From Tipula vernalis (taxonomy: Eukaryota > Arthropoda > Insecta > Diptera > Tipulidae), in contig OY282560.1 of the NCBI GenBank assembly GCA_958295665.1, positions 190,590,061 to 190,654,060 on the forward strand: a stretch of DNA of 64,000 nt, given 5' to 3'. Numbering within the stretch: the first letter of the stretch is position 1; each line of letters starts with the position of its first letter. The notes under the pieces are model-generated. The model saw nothing but the letters and a program-made list of their open reading frames with translations, did no database searches and was not told the DNA's origin. Below, piece after piece: positions 33,327 to 43,799 of this stretch. The position numbers and the translations under genes are program-made.

Positions 33327-36300
33327 ATGACGGATCGTCTAGGGCGTCTACGTGATCGTGCAGTTATGCAAATTAAAACCATATTAAAATTTGCGGAAAC
33401 AATTAATGATAATGTTTCTATCCAAGCCATTACGACTCATTTGGAAAGCCTAGAAACACGTTACCATGCGTTCAATGAGTACGAAGTCGAACTGTTTGCC
33501 AATGAAAACTATGTGCCTATTACCGAAGCGGTCGATGAGACATATTACAAAGCTCGCACATTGCTAAAGCAAGCTGAAGCAGGTCGAATTACTACATCTA
33601 CGGATTCAAGTGACTTAAACACAACCCTGGAGAACTTCATCGGTCAACAGCGAACTTTCTATGAAGGCATCAACGCAACAAAACAAGCACGTCTCCCTAA
33701 ACTAAATATAGAGCCATTTTCCGGAACCTATCAATATTGGCCGTCATTTCATGACCTATATACAACGACGGTACATAATAACAAAAATTTAAGCAATGTG
33801 CTTAAATTTCAAATACTAACCGGTTTGTTGAAGGGTGATGCTGCTTCGCTGGTCAGACACATTGCTATCACAGAAACCAATTACACCGAAGCATGGGAGA
33901 AGCTATGTAATAGATACAAGAAACGGAATCCAATTATGCATTCGCTTGTACAATCCTTCTTTGAGCAGAAGCCATGTCAGCAAGCTAACAGCAGAGATCT
34001 ACGCCGCATAACCGAAACTGCAGATGAAGTCATCAGAGGTCTGCGTGCATTGGGGGCTGAAGCCGAGAGACGGGACCCCTGGTTACTCTACATAATGCTG
34101 ATGAAGGTTGACAACGAAACTAAACAACTATGGGCCAAAGAGGCTGTCACCAAGGATTTTCCAACCTTCAATGAATTTATTCAATTTTTAAATGGTAGAT
34201 GTGATGCTATTGAGATGTGCGAAGCCACTGCTAAAAAATTAACCAGTACTGGGAAAATTGCAAAAACGTTTGTAGCAAACGTAATCAATCCAATTGCATG
34301 CATCATTTGCAAAGATTCCCATCCAATTCATAAGTGTCCTACTTTTAAAAATATGGCAGTTGAAGTACGCGATAAGGCGGTGATCGAAAATGAACTATGT
34401 TATAACTGTCTACGAAAGGGTCACGTCTCCGGTCAGTGTTATAATAAAACATCCTGCTTTATTTGCCGCAAGCGACATCATACGCTACTGCATCAATCAC
34501 AAGGTGCGAAAATGACAGAAAGCCCTCATGACTCAAGTGCAGCGAATCACCATTCGTGTTCCAATGGTCAACTTGAAGTTAACAAACCAATTCCATCGGA
34601 GTCCAATCAATCATCACCTGCAACCAATCATACAAATGTGTTGTACACACTGTATTCCGTACATGACACTATACTACCAACAGCGCTAGTGTATGTGAAA
34701 TCAACCACAGGACAACTCCAGCTAGCTAGAGCATTGCTTGACTCCGGCTCACAAATGTCCTTTGTGACAGAGTCATGCATCCAAAACCTAGGCCTAAAGC
34801 GATCACATTCATCCATTTCTATTCACGGCCTAGCATCAACATCTGCTGGAACAACAAAGGGAAATACTGATATGACAATTATATCACGTGTAAATAAACA
34901 ATACACAATTCAAGTCAACGCTCATATCATACCAAAAATTACTAGTTTATTACCCACAAAACAACATCCATTGTTTCAACATCCCATACTACAGAGATTG
35001 AATTTAGCTGATCCAGAATTTCATAATCATAACGTTATTGATATTTTATTGGGCGCAGAGGTGTTTTTTGAAATTTTAAGCTCAGAGAAACAAATGATTG
35101 TCGGTTTGCCTACCTTACAAAACTCTAAATTTGGTTGGTTAATTGCAGGATCATTTTCATCAAGTTCCAGAAAATCGGAAATTCACCATGCCGCCATCAA
35201 TCTATATACCACAAATAATCAAGATGAGGAAATCAACGAGACACTAAAACGTTTTTGGAAGGTTGAGGAAATTCCGGATCAACCACAAACTACTGCAGCC
35301 GAAAACTGGTGCGAAGCATTCTATCTCGAAACTACAACAAGAGACTCCAATGGCAGAGTGTCTGTGAGACTTCCATTTAATCAACCGAGACAACAATTGG
35401 GCAATTCATATCAAATCGCTCGAAGGAGATTGCTAGCAACGGAAAAAAGATTCACTACCTCCCCGCAGTTTTTCAATGAATATAAGGATTTCATGAATGA
35501 CTATCTAAAGCTAGGTCATATGCATTCGGTTAATTGGTCAGAGATTCCAGAGGACGATGATACCAGATATTTTATACCACACCACGCAGTCACAAAATTA
35601 AGTAGTAGCACCACCAAACTCAGGGTAGTATTCGACGCTTCCTGCAAGACCACGACATCAGTGTCATTGAACGACATACTACGAGTTGGCCCAAATATCC
35701 AACGGGATTTAACATCGATTGTTTTACGATTTCGGAAGCCTATGATAGCACTGGTTGCTGATATAACAAAAATGTATCGGCAAATAAAAGTTAATTCGAC
35801 GGACGCTAACTACCAATTAATTTTGTGGCGTGAGAAGTCTCATGATCCAATATCAATCTACAAACTTAATACCGTAACATATGGAACCGCGTGCGCACCA
35901 TTTTTAGCAGTAAGAACACTGCAAAATTCAACGTCCGACTTCAAGGATTTGTATCCGAAGGCGTCTCATGCAATTTGCAATGACTTTTATATCGACGACT
36001 TACTAACCGGGTGTGATTCGCTAGAAGAAGCATTACTACTGAAAGAGCAAATGATTGAAATCTTAGGTAGCAGTGGGTTTCAGCTAAGGAAATGGAAATC
36101 CAATTCCTCTAATTTTCTCCAATCATTCTCACAAGATGACATCGAAAATATTCCAAAGTTGATAGAAGACGATTCATCTATAAAAACTTTGGGAATTATG
36201 TGGCATGCAGAATCTGATATATTCTCTTTCCAGGTTCAACAATCTAACTGTAAGAGTTGGACAAAACGGTCTATGCTGTCTACCGCATCCAAAGTATATG

Positions 36301-38570
36301 ATCCATTGGGATGGCTGGCACCAGTAATAATTCTATTTAAAATTATTCTGCAAAAGTTATGGCTACTTAATGTTGAGTGGGATACTCAACTACCAGATGA
36401 CATCATTCAGATATGGGAAAACCTCTACGACAATATAATGCATTTAGAGAGCATTAAAATTCCAAGACGTTTAACACACCTCCAAAATCGAGCAGCTCTC
36501 CAACTTCACGCATTTTGTGATGCTTCAGAAGCAGCATACGGTAGTGTGATTTACGTGCGTGCAGAGGACGGATTTGGTAATGTCACCGTAAACATGGTAT
36601 GTGCAAAGGGGCGGGTTGCTCCAATAAAACAAATTTCGCTACCTAGATTGGAGCTTTGCGGGGCAGTCCTATTATGTGAGTTGGTAAAAAGTTGTATACA
36701 ATCATTAGAGTACGAAGAAATATCGATATATGCATGGACAGACTCCATGATTGTGCTGCATTGGCTGTCTGATGTACCCAGGAGATGGAAAAGCTTCATC
36801 GGCAACCGCACTTCAAAAATCTTAGACAGTATTCCTAGACGAAATTGGGCACATATTGCGTCAAGTCAAAACCCGGCCGATCATATTACACGAGGAGTAA
36901 AACCACAACTAATGTCAAATTTAGTTCACTGGTGGCACGGTCCGCAATGGCTATCTGAGCACGAAAATAACTGGCCAATCACAAAGGAGTCACAAACAAC
37001 TATACCTGAAATCATCCTGGAAGAAAGAGAAAAATTTGTGAATGTGTTCCTAAAGACAACCCCTGCAGAAGATGCAATCACACAACTAACAACTAACTGT
37101 TCCTCCTGGTTTAAAATCAGAAAAATAATGGTGTACATATTAAGGGCGTTAAAACCCAACATATATAAACCGCGAGAACTAACCATAAGTCCTACTGAGT
37201 TAAGTGAAGCTGAAACAGTGATACTGCGAAATATTCAGAAAACGGCATTCGGACACGAATTATCAATTATCAGTAAGGGTTCTAATTTATCAGCGAAACA
37301 TTATTTATCAGTATTAGACCCAATTATCGATTCCAAAGGCTTACTGCGAGTCGGTGGACGACTTCGAAACTCTCCGCTACCGTTCACTACAAAACATCCG
37401 ATACTGCTGCCAAAAGATCATCCAATTAATAACTTAATAATTCGAGAAATACATTATACTCACCTACATGCTGGTAACTCATTAATATTAAATATTTTGA
37501 GACAACGATATTGGATGATTGGAGTTCGCCACACAATTAAACGACAAATCAAAACGTGTGTCATTTGTATACGCAATCGTTCTATAAAAAACGAGCAGAA
37601 GATGGGTGATCTGCCGACAGCAAGATGTAGTATAAGCCGACCATTCTTGAAAACGGGATTAGACTATGCGGGACCATTTCACATCAAAACCAGCAGAAGA
37701 AAAAACGCTCCGTCAGAAAAGGCATACATTGCAGTATTTGTGTGTTTATGTGTAAAGGCGGTCCATTTAGAAGTGGTAAGCGGTTTGGATACAGACGCAT
37801 TCCTGGCCGCACTCAAGAGGTTCACATCACGAAGAGGTCTACCTGAAGAAATCTGGTGTGATAACGGTGGCAATTTTATTGGAGCTGATCGAGAATTACG
37901 CCGAATGAAAAAAGATATAATTAACCAACAACAAAATAATGTAATTAATGAATTTTTATTACAGAAAAACATCACTTTTCATTTCATTCCACCGCGCGCA
38001 CCAAATTTTGGCGGTCTGTGGGAGGCATCCGTCAAATCGACCAAATACCATTTAAAGCGGGTCATCAATTCCAGCTTCACCTTCGAGGAGCTTACGACGA
38101 TAGTAACTCAAATTGAATCATTGCTGAATTCCAGGCCACTATGCAGAATAGACGATGATCCGACAAATTTGCAACCACTGACACCAGGCCACTTCCTCAT
38201 TGGCGAACAATTAGTGGCAATTCCAGAACCAACCTTAGAAGACATCAAGATTAATAAACTATCCAGGTGGCAGAACGTTCAACGACGAGTTCAAGGGTTC
38301 TTCAAATGTTGGTCGCGAGATTATTTATCCACATTACAACATCGTTACAAGTGGAAAAATCAATCCGAACAAATCGCCGTGGATGATGTCGTTCTAATCA
38401 AAGAAGATAACCTACGCCCAAATCAATGGTTACTTGGTCGAGTCATAAGTATTCATCCTGGTCGTGATGATATTGTACGCGTCGTAACTTTGAAGACAGC
38501 TCAAAGCGAAGTCAAACGTCCAGTCAACAAACTGATCAAGCTTCCAGTTCACACAAATCAATCATCGTAA
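33327..38570 (+). CDS. BEL/Pao Gag-Pol polyprotein, intact, 1747 residues
   Basis: This polyprotein would package, reverse-transcribe and integrate the element. I chose ATG at 33327; an upstream GTG-started extension exists but lacks ATG. In order: coiled N-terminus; DUF1759 gag (about 120-270, LPKLNIEPFSGTYQYWPSFHD); zinc-knuckle Cys/His blocks (about 324-395, CIICKDSHPIHKC, CYNCLRKGHVSGQC, CFICRKRHH); aspartic protease (about 469, LLDSGSQ); RT (RVVFDASCKT about 767, YIDD about 888); Pao-type RNase H (HAFCDASEAAYG about 1062); integrase with an H-H-C-C zinc domain (about 1373-1414) and a D-D-E core (GLDYAGP, WCDNGGNF, GLWEASV, about 1445-1565); and a DUF5641-like C-terminus (WQNVQRRVQGFF, to 1743). 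Length and order are normal for BEL/Pao. No stop or frameshift is present and all catalytic residues checked are in place. Confidence 0.97.
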   Translation: MTDRLGRLRDRAVMQIKTILKFAETINDNVSIQAITTHLESLETRYHAFNEYEVELFANENYVPITEAVDETYYKARTLLKQAEAGRITTSTDSSDLNTTLENFIGQQRTFYEGINATKQARLPKLNIEPFSGTYQYWPSFHDLYTTTVHNNKNLSNVLKFQILTGLLKGDAASLVRHIAITETNYTEAWEKLCNRYKKRNPIMHSLVQSFFEQKPCQQANSRDLRRITETADEVIRGLRALGAEAERRDPWLLYIMLMKVDNETKQLWAKEAVTKDFPTFNEFIQFLNGRCDAIEMCEATAKKLTSTGKIAKTFVANVINPIACIICKDSHPIHKCPTFKNMAVEVRDKAVIENELCYNCLRKGHVSGQCYNKTSCFICRKRHHTLLHQSQGAKMTESPHDSSAANHHSCSNGQLEVNKPIPSESNQSSPATNHTNVLYTLYSVHDTILPTALVYVKSTTGQLQLARALLDSGSQMSFVTESCIQNLGLKRSHSSISIHGLASTSAGTTKGNTDMTIISRVNKQYTIQVNAHIIPKITSLLPTKQHPLFQHPILQRLNLADPEFHNHNVIDILLGAEVFFEILSSEKQMIVGLPTLQNSKFGWLIAGSFSSSSRKSEIHHAAINLYTTNNQDEEINETLKRFWKVEEIPDQPQTTAAENWCEAFYLETTTRDSNGRVSVRLPFNQPRQQLGNSYQIARRRLLATEKRFTTSPQFFNEYKDFMNDYLKLGHMHSVNWSEIPEDDDTRYFIPHHAVTKLSSSTTKLRVVFDASCKTTTSVSLNDILRVGPNIQRDLTSIVLRFRKPMIALVADITKMYRQIKVNSTDANYQLILWREKSHDPISIYKLNTVTYGTACAPFLAVRTLQNSTSDFKDLYPKASHAICNDFYIDDLLTGCDSLEEALLLKEQMIEILGSSGFQLRKWKSNSSNFLQSFSQDDIENIPKLIEDDSSIKTLGIMWHAESDIFSFQVQQSNCKSWTKRSMLSTASKVYDPLGWLAPVIILFKIILQKLWLLNVEWDTQLPDDIIQIWENLYDNIMHLESIKIPRRLTHLQNRAALQLHAFCDASEAAYGSVIYVRAEDGFGNVTVNMVCAKGRVAPIKQISLPRLELCGAVLLCELVKSCIQSLEYEEISIYAWTDSMIVLHWLSDVPRRWKSFIGNRTSKILDSIPRRNWAHIASSQNPADHITRGVKPQLMSNLVHWWHGPQWLSEHENNWPITKESQTTIPEIILEEREKFVNVFLKTTPAEDAITQLTTNCSSWFKIRKIMVYILRALKPNIYKPRELTISPTELSEAETVILRNIQKTAFGHELSIISKGSNLSAKHYLSVLDPIIDSKGLLRVGGRLRNSPLPFTTKHPILLPKDHPINNLIIREIHYTHLHAGNSLILNILRQRYWMIGVRHTIKRQIKTCVICIRNRSIKNEQKMGDLPTARCSISRPFLKTGLDYAGPFHIKTSRRKNAPSEKAYIAVFVCLCVKAVHLEVVSGLDTDAFLAALKRFTSRRGLPEEIWCDNGGNFIGADRELRRMKKDIINQQQNNVINEFLLQKNITFHFIPPRAPNFGGLWEASVKSTKYHLKRVINSSFTFEELTTIVTQIESLLNSRPLCRIDDDPTNLQPLTPGHFLIGEQLVAIPEPTLEDIKINKLSRWQNVQRRVQGFFKCWSRDYLSTLQHRYKWKNQSEQIAVDDVVLIKEDNLRPNQWLLGRVISIHPGRDDIVRVVTLKTAQSEVKRPVNKLIKLPVHTNQSS

Positions 38571-38629
38571 ACCACATAAAGGTCAACACTACCAACAAGG
38601 AGTCAAAATTAGTTAAGAAAACTATTTCT

Positions 38630-38644
38630 TAACGTGCGGGAGTA
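38630..38644 (+). promoter_or_regulatory. Candidate polypurine tract of BEL/Pao
   Basis: GTGCGGGAGTA directly precedes the right LTR. It is short and interrupted, but its place fits plus-strand priming. Confidence 0.4.
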
Positions 38645-39406
38645 TGTTCACAACGATCAACACAACATCAAAAGAAAACACTGTACAAACATTTTATGTT
38701 TGACAAAAATTTTATTTATCAAATTATACATACATACGACTTTAATTTACGATGAAAACAACAAATACAACAGCACCTGAAATAAATAAATAGATATTAA
38801 TTAATGTAAACTAATGTACACATTTATGTTAATTAATTAGATTATCACAACACAATTTATTTATGTTAAACCATTAATTTCACAATATAATTAACACTTT
38901 AATTTAAACTCACAAAAAACGAAACAAAAACATAAACAACACAAATTAATTGACAGTCAGACTGTCAATTATATTATAACAAACACTGTACTAGATTATT
39001 ATAATTTGAGTGCGTTCAGTACTATTTATGTACACATTTGTACTATAAAATTTGATAATGTAGAATAATTATTTGTACTATAAAAGTTGATAACGTAGAA
39101 TAATTATTTGTACTATAAAAGTTGATAACGTAGAATAATTATTGGTTCTATAAACTTTAACAATGTAAACGTAGCATTATTATAGTAATAATTTTTAATG
39201 TCACACATTTGCAAGAAACCTTCTTCCCTTTTTATAATCATCACTTGAAGAAACCACATCGTCCTCAAGTCAATAAATACAGTATATACAAACCAATTGT
39301 ATTTTTTGTCAATTTATTTGGACTCCGCATAATTTTTCTTGGAGAAATTCATAAAGGCGAAGATAGATACGCAACCCCACACTATCATCATTCATCTACA
39401 CGTACA
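38645..39406 (+). repeat. Right LTR of the BEL/Pao element
   Basis: 762 bp, same start, end and internal 35-bp units as the left LTR. I saw no mismatch between the two on direct comparison of corresponding lines. Confidence 0.95.
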
Positions 39407-39411
39407 CGTTG
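39407..39411 (+). repeat. 5-bp target duplication of BEL/Pao (right)
   Basis: CGTTG, identical to 32377-32381. Confidence 0.9.
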
Positions 39412-39491
39412 AAGGTTGAACTCACAACACGTGAGTGTTAATAAAACATATTTTACGTGCAAAATTCTTTTGATTGTTCACTTTTTCCAAA

Positions 39492-40612
39492 ATGAGTGAT
39501 GAAGTAGAATTTATTTATAATACACAACAACGGATAAGTGGTAATTTAGATTCCGCATTTTTTGAACGATTGTCAGCGGCTTTAGCGTGAAAGAGCTGCT
39601 GCAGGAAATGCAGTCTGAAACTCAACAGCAGAGTACTGCTGAAAATTGTTTGTATGGTAAAGATGGCACAAAATGGAAGTAAAAGGAACCAGATGCTGAT
39701 ATTCATCTGCATTAACATAATATTATACGTTTTCGAGCTGGACCCAAGGAACAAAATTCTAGTTCAATTGAAGTATTCAAGAAATTGTTCACATAAAATA
39801 TTGTGCTCATTATCACACTGAAACGAACCGTTATGAAAATGAATCAGTTCAAAAATGGAATATGGCTAATCCTGATAAAAAACAAATAGTTTGGAAGGAT
39901 TTGACTGAAAATGATTTTGATGCATTTATCGCAATAGTTTTAGCTGGTGGTGTTCACATAATAATATGTAAAAGTCAGACGTTTTGTAACGTACAGATTG
40001 CCTACCAATATTCAGAGCAACAATGTCTCATCAACAATTTCGTGCATTAACACGATTTATTCGGTTTGATGATGGTCGAACACGTCGTTATCGTTTGCTA
40101 AGTGACAAAGCCGCACCAATTCGTGACATATGGAATTATTTGAATGAAAACCTCGCCAAGAACTATAGCGAGCATGCGAATATAACAATTGATGAACAAC
40201 TGTTTCCATACCCTGGCAAAACTAGATTCACTCAATATATACCATCGAAACCCAATTATCGCTGACAATTTCTTCACCACATTGGAAGGAGCTAAGCGAC
40301 TGGCCAAACTTGGTCTAGCATTCGTTGGCATCATTCGATACAATAAAAGATGTATCCCCGATGAAATTAGAAAGCATCCCTGTCGTCCTATTCTTTCATT
40401 TTGTTTTGGATTTCACGATATTTTGGTTTCAATTTGCAGCTACGTGCCAAAAAAGAATAAATATGTGAACTTACTTTCCATCATGCCTTACAAAAATTTT
40501 GTCAAGGCCAAGCAATGAAACCCGGAGCAATTTTGTATTTTAATGCAAATAAAGCCGGCGTCTATTGCATGGATAAAATGGTCACTAGTTTCACATAAAA
40601 CCGACCAACAAA
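39492..40612 (+). pseudogene. PiggyBac-like transposase, broken
   Basis: ATG at 39492 opens MSDEVEFIYNTQQRI. After frame changes come KQIVWKDLTENDFDAFIAIV (from 39880), MSHQQFRALTRFIRFDD (40023), then NITIDEQLFPYPGKTRF, the first catalytic Asp block. The sequence then jumps from YIPSKP (about 40250) straight to IIADNFFTTLEG, so roughly 60-100 residues between the first and second acidic blocks are deleted. SYVPKKNKYVNLLS and NANKAGVYCMDKM follow. In active relatives this last block reads GVDxxDxM; here the first of its two Asp is Tyr. At least three frame breaks, the deletion and the lost Asp make it dead. The BEL/Pao element lies just upstream, between this gene and its probable left end. 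Confidence 0.82.
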
Positions 40613-41674
40613 ACGAAGGTACGAATGTGACTCATGAGGTACGAATGTGAATATCCGAACATGTGCCTAACGGAAGGTTTAATATATTAAAGGCACGTTT
40701 AAATAATATACATAATAATAGCATCAAACGTCGATTTAATTTTTGTGCAATTTTCTTATTGACCTCATAGTTGATTGCCACATCAAGCCGTTCTTTCAAT
40801 CTTAACGATAAAGATTTGCTTTCGCGCGTGGGGCTTCACTATCAACATTACTTTTTGATGTTGAGTATGAAGCTTCAACTGGAGCTGGGCTTGAAGAAAG
40901 CTCTTGTATAAGATGGATAGTTATATTAACTATTACGTTTTTAGTTAGTCGATTAAAGTTGACGCCCGAATTAAAAATGTTTTGGACTTGCTTACCTTTG
41001 CACAATAATTGCAAAAGGTAAGTTAAGTTCGTCTTTCTATGATTCTCGGGGCCAAAGAGGTTTTAATTCGGTCAGCTAATGGTCCTTCTCGCAAATGTTG
41101 AAGCATGAATGCCAGGGTAGCCTCAGTTGACAGAAGAGTGGCATCCCTTCGACACAACGCTTGCAGCCGATTTGACTAGTAAAATCACAGCAACCATTGA
41201 TTTTATACTCTGGAACTCCACATTTCGGTAAAGCTGATAGTTTATTTGACTTTGATTAGAGCTTTTAAGACGCAATTTCTTAATTTATAAAAGCGCTCCA
41301 GCATAAAAATAATTAAGCTATTCCTTCGAATTTTGTATCTAAGATTACAGATAGTGGAATTGTCCAAACAGCTACACAATCTTTCTAATTTTGTTTATTA
41401 ATGGGGACAAATTATTGGATCGTCGTTTGTGTAATTTTTTATTCAGTTTTGTTTTTTGTCGAGTGAAACATCAACCATACGAATCATACGATTATATTGT
41501 TCCGATGCTCACAAAATAAAAATTGATATATTGCGTTACTCGTGCGGAACTTTGAATTGTTTATAAATTTTCCAAAGTTTATAAAAAATTTGACTTTTTT
41601 AGTATTGATCTCTCAATATCGGTAACGATAAAAATGCTCAGTATATCGGTATTTCGGTTTCCGATACACCGGTA
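40613..41674. other. 3' remainder of the composite insertion
   Basis: Contains the subterminal repeat GACTCATGAGGTACG (about 40629) attributed to the piggyBac-like element, then about 1 kb of AT-rich sequence without a recognisable frame. Near the right end, several CGGTAT/CCGATA motifs cluster (41610-41675). Confidence 0.4.
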
Positions 41675-41685
41675 TTGGATGCCCT

Positions 41686-42925
41686 GATTGATCAACATAT
41701 CGATACCCTACTCAATAGTCAACCCTCAACTATCAATAAAAAACCTTACAGGTTGCCGGAAGTTACAAAAAAAGAAATTAATTCTCAAGTTAAAGAAATG
41801 CTTCAGGATTCTATTATTGAACCAAGCATTTCACCATGGAATGTCCCACTATTAATTGTACCCAAAAAAATCTGCCGACGGTTGAGTTCCAGCAACTTAA
41901 CAATATCACCTTAAATACAGTATTTTCATTGCCAAATGTATAAAGATCCTAGACCAAATAGGGCAGGCAAATTATATCTCTACTTTGGATTTATCATCAA
42001 ATTTCAATGAACTGCAAAGTAAAGAAAAAACGGCGTTTTCTACAACATATGGGCATTACCATTTCCTAAGAATGTCATTTGGACTAAAAGGCTCTGTCTG
42101 CAGCACAACACACTTCAGTGAAGGAAGACAAGAGATACTCATCTCGACGAACATATCTGAACACAGACAGACCGAAACCAACTATGTTTTGCAGGAACGA
42201 GAAAATCATTTGCAGGGGAGTCCTATAACAGCATGCGTGCTCCGCCACACTGTATCACTCACATACATTGGCGTCTGAGTTCACCGAACCACCAATGCAA
42301 CGTTTCACGCCGCTCAATATTGACAATTCAATTTGGGAATATACGCATGTAACCATTAAACGACTGTCTCTTCCACATGAAGAGACAACACAAAACAAAA
42401 TATATAAATACTTTTTTCTTTTATCTTCAGTCTGCTCTCGATCTTGAACAAAGCAACACGTCGGACTTTGGTGTCGCCGGTCAACCATGTTTGAATTGGC
42501 CGTAATGGTGGTGATAAACAAATTAATTATGTTAATAAAATAAATTTAATTTAAATTATGTGTGTAACGTCATAGCGCACCCAATACAAGCGGATTAAAT
42601 GGAGTAAAATGCTTCATGTATCTTTACGATGTTGTTGTTTATGGTGCGTAAATCTTAACGATCATTATTTGTTTTAGAGAATTTAATATGAAACTACAAT
42701 CGACAAATGTAACTTTTTCGAACCGAAATTAAATATTTTGGACATACAAATCACAATTCATGGTACTAAATTCGATCCATCACTAGTCGATGCAATTTTA
42801 AAATTCCATATTCCTTCCAATATCAAACAAACATCATCATTTCTTTAACTTTCCGATTATTACCGACATTTTATTCCTAATTATGTAAAAATTGCAGAAC
42901 CACTTAGTGCTATTAAGTGATTTTT
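41686..42925 (+). pseudogene. Gypsy element A, reverse transcriptase, broken
   Basis: RT of a Ty3/gypsy pol. Visible blocks are INKKPYRLPEVTKKEINSQV and SPWNVPLLIVPKK (41735-41870), then STLDLSSNF and KTAFSTTYGHYHFLRMSFGLK (41975-42090), with the first Asp region damaged by a deletion and shift. An unrelated stretch (about 42105-42580) interrupts RT, and coding resumes as GLNGVKCFMYLYDVVVYG. This is the active-site box, with YLYD in place of YxDD, so one catalytic Asp is lost. KFHIPSNIKQTSSFL and DYYRHFIPNYVKIAEPLSAI end the fragment near 42915. RNase H is missing. Upstream pol is at 31480-31756. Confidence 0.75.
42105..42580. other. Unidentified segment interrupting gypsy A RT
   Basis: About 475 bp with no relation to RT sits between FGLKG and GLNGVK. 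It begins near TGTCTGCAGCAC and ends near CCCAATACA, so a solo LTR (TG...CA ends) is conceivable. However, about 12 RT residues are also missing at the junction and no target duplication is visible, so this is unresolved. Confidence 0.35.
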
Positions 42926-42929
42926 AAAA

Positions 42930-43300
42930 AACACACAGCACAGCAAAAATTAAGACTAGGTTTGGGGGGACCTTGGCTATAAGACCCGAACTAAACCTCC
43001 ATCTCCCTCAGCAGCCAAGTTGCCCATGCGAATCCTTGAAGGAATTCAAGATTCGGAACGAGTCCGCACCAGATCATCGTGGTACCCATCGACGAACCCA
43101 ACCTGTAGCAGTGAGTCTCGAAGACAGCGGCTTTGTGACCTGCTATCTCAATCTCTAGAGGTGGTTAGGTATGATGCCGAACCGAAATTAAAAATAAGCT
43201 GCTTTAATTAGCTATACCCCATGTAAGCTAGATACGGTACAAGAAGTGTCCGTACAATAAACAAAAAATTGTAAAGTGTGTTTTTAAATTAAATAAATTG
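42930..43300. other. Higher-GC insert between gypsy A RT and integrase
   Basis: The sequence from about 42955 to 43190 is less AT-rich than the surrounding gypsy remnants and encodes no recognised domain. It replaces the RNase H and the start of integrase. Confidence 0.35.
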
Positions 43301-43305
43301 AGACG

Positions 43306-43790
43306 ATGACACGCATCGTAACATGCTTTAAAACGATAAATGTCAAATTCAAATGGAATTCATTTCACGATCACATCACACGATACATTAAACAGGGATA
43401 CTTGCTTAGAACATGCAATGTTTGCCTATTGACCCGATTCGAGTTGCTCTATTGTAAAATACCAAATTTTCCACATTCTATTGTTCAGCGAATTAAAATA
43501 TAGAATACAAAATTCATGGGAATTAGCCAGAAATCAATTGATTGACACCAAAAATAAATCCAAAGAATCTTACGATAAAAATACTATCTGTACTTGTTTT
43601 AATATTGGTGATGAAATATTACTACGTGATGAAACTGGTAATTCTAAAACCAAACCTCTATGGCTGGGAACATACATGATTACCAGAATAATTTCAGATG
43701 AAAGGCAAGACAAATAATTCGACAAATTGAACAAAAGCGTGATCAGGAACACAAGAACATGTTTGAGAAGCCTGCATAATCAGTATGGTG
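43306..43790 (+). pseudogene. Gypsy element A, integrase scraps and pol C-terminus
   Basis: MTRIVTCFKTINVKFKW and HDHITRYIKQG...RTCNVC (43306-43425) resemble the zinc-binding start of gypsy integrase, where two Cys follow a YIK(K/Q)C segment. The catalytic core is absent. From 43481, ELKYRIQNSWELARNQLI, YDKNTICTCFNIGDEILLRDE and KPLWLGTYMITRIIS match the typical chromodomain-less C-terminal region (RLxxxxxxAR...YDKxxxxxxFKxGDxVLLxxE...PLWxGPYxVxxI). So integrase has lost its middle, and the element is dead. Confidence 0.65.
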
Positions 43791-43799
43791 ACAACCTCA

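Larger units (their letters stand above)
32382..39406 (+). mobile_element. Full-length BEL/Pao LTR retrotransposon
   Basis: The 7025-bp element has 762-bp LTRs that start TGTT and end TACA, a 5-bp target duplication (CGTTG), a tRNA-Phe primer site right after the left LTR, one uninterrupted gag-pol frame and a short purine tract before the right LTR. By eye the two LTRs show no difference. Because LTRs are identical at insertion, this suggests a young copy. There is no env frame. It sits in sequence belonging to a piggyBac-like element. Confidence 0.96.
31757..41685. mobile_element. Composite insertion with AGGGCATCCAA ends inside gypsy A
   Basis: AGGGCATCCAA (31757-31767) and its inverse TTGGATGCCCT (41675-41685) bracket about 9.9 kb, including a nearby shared ACCGGTAT motif at each end. 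Gypsy pol reads up to 31756 and continues from 41686, so everything between entered the gypsy copy. The interior holds a piggyBac-like remnant (39492-40612) and the complete BEL/Pao element (32382-39406). I see no target duplication at the 11-bp ends, so whether they are transposon termini is inferred. Confidence 0.5.

Noticed and set aside
38571..38644. An env gene in the BEL/Pao element
   Set aside because: Only 74 bases lie between the pol stop and the right LTR.
42105..42580. A solo LTR inside gypsy A RT
   Set aside because: TG...CA-like ends exist, but no target duplication is visible and RT residues are missing at the junction, so a clean insertion is not shown.
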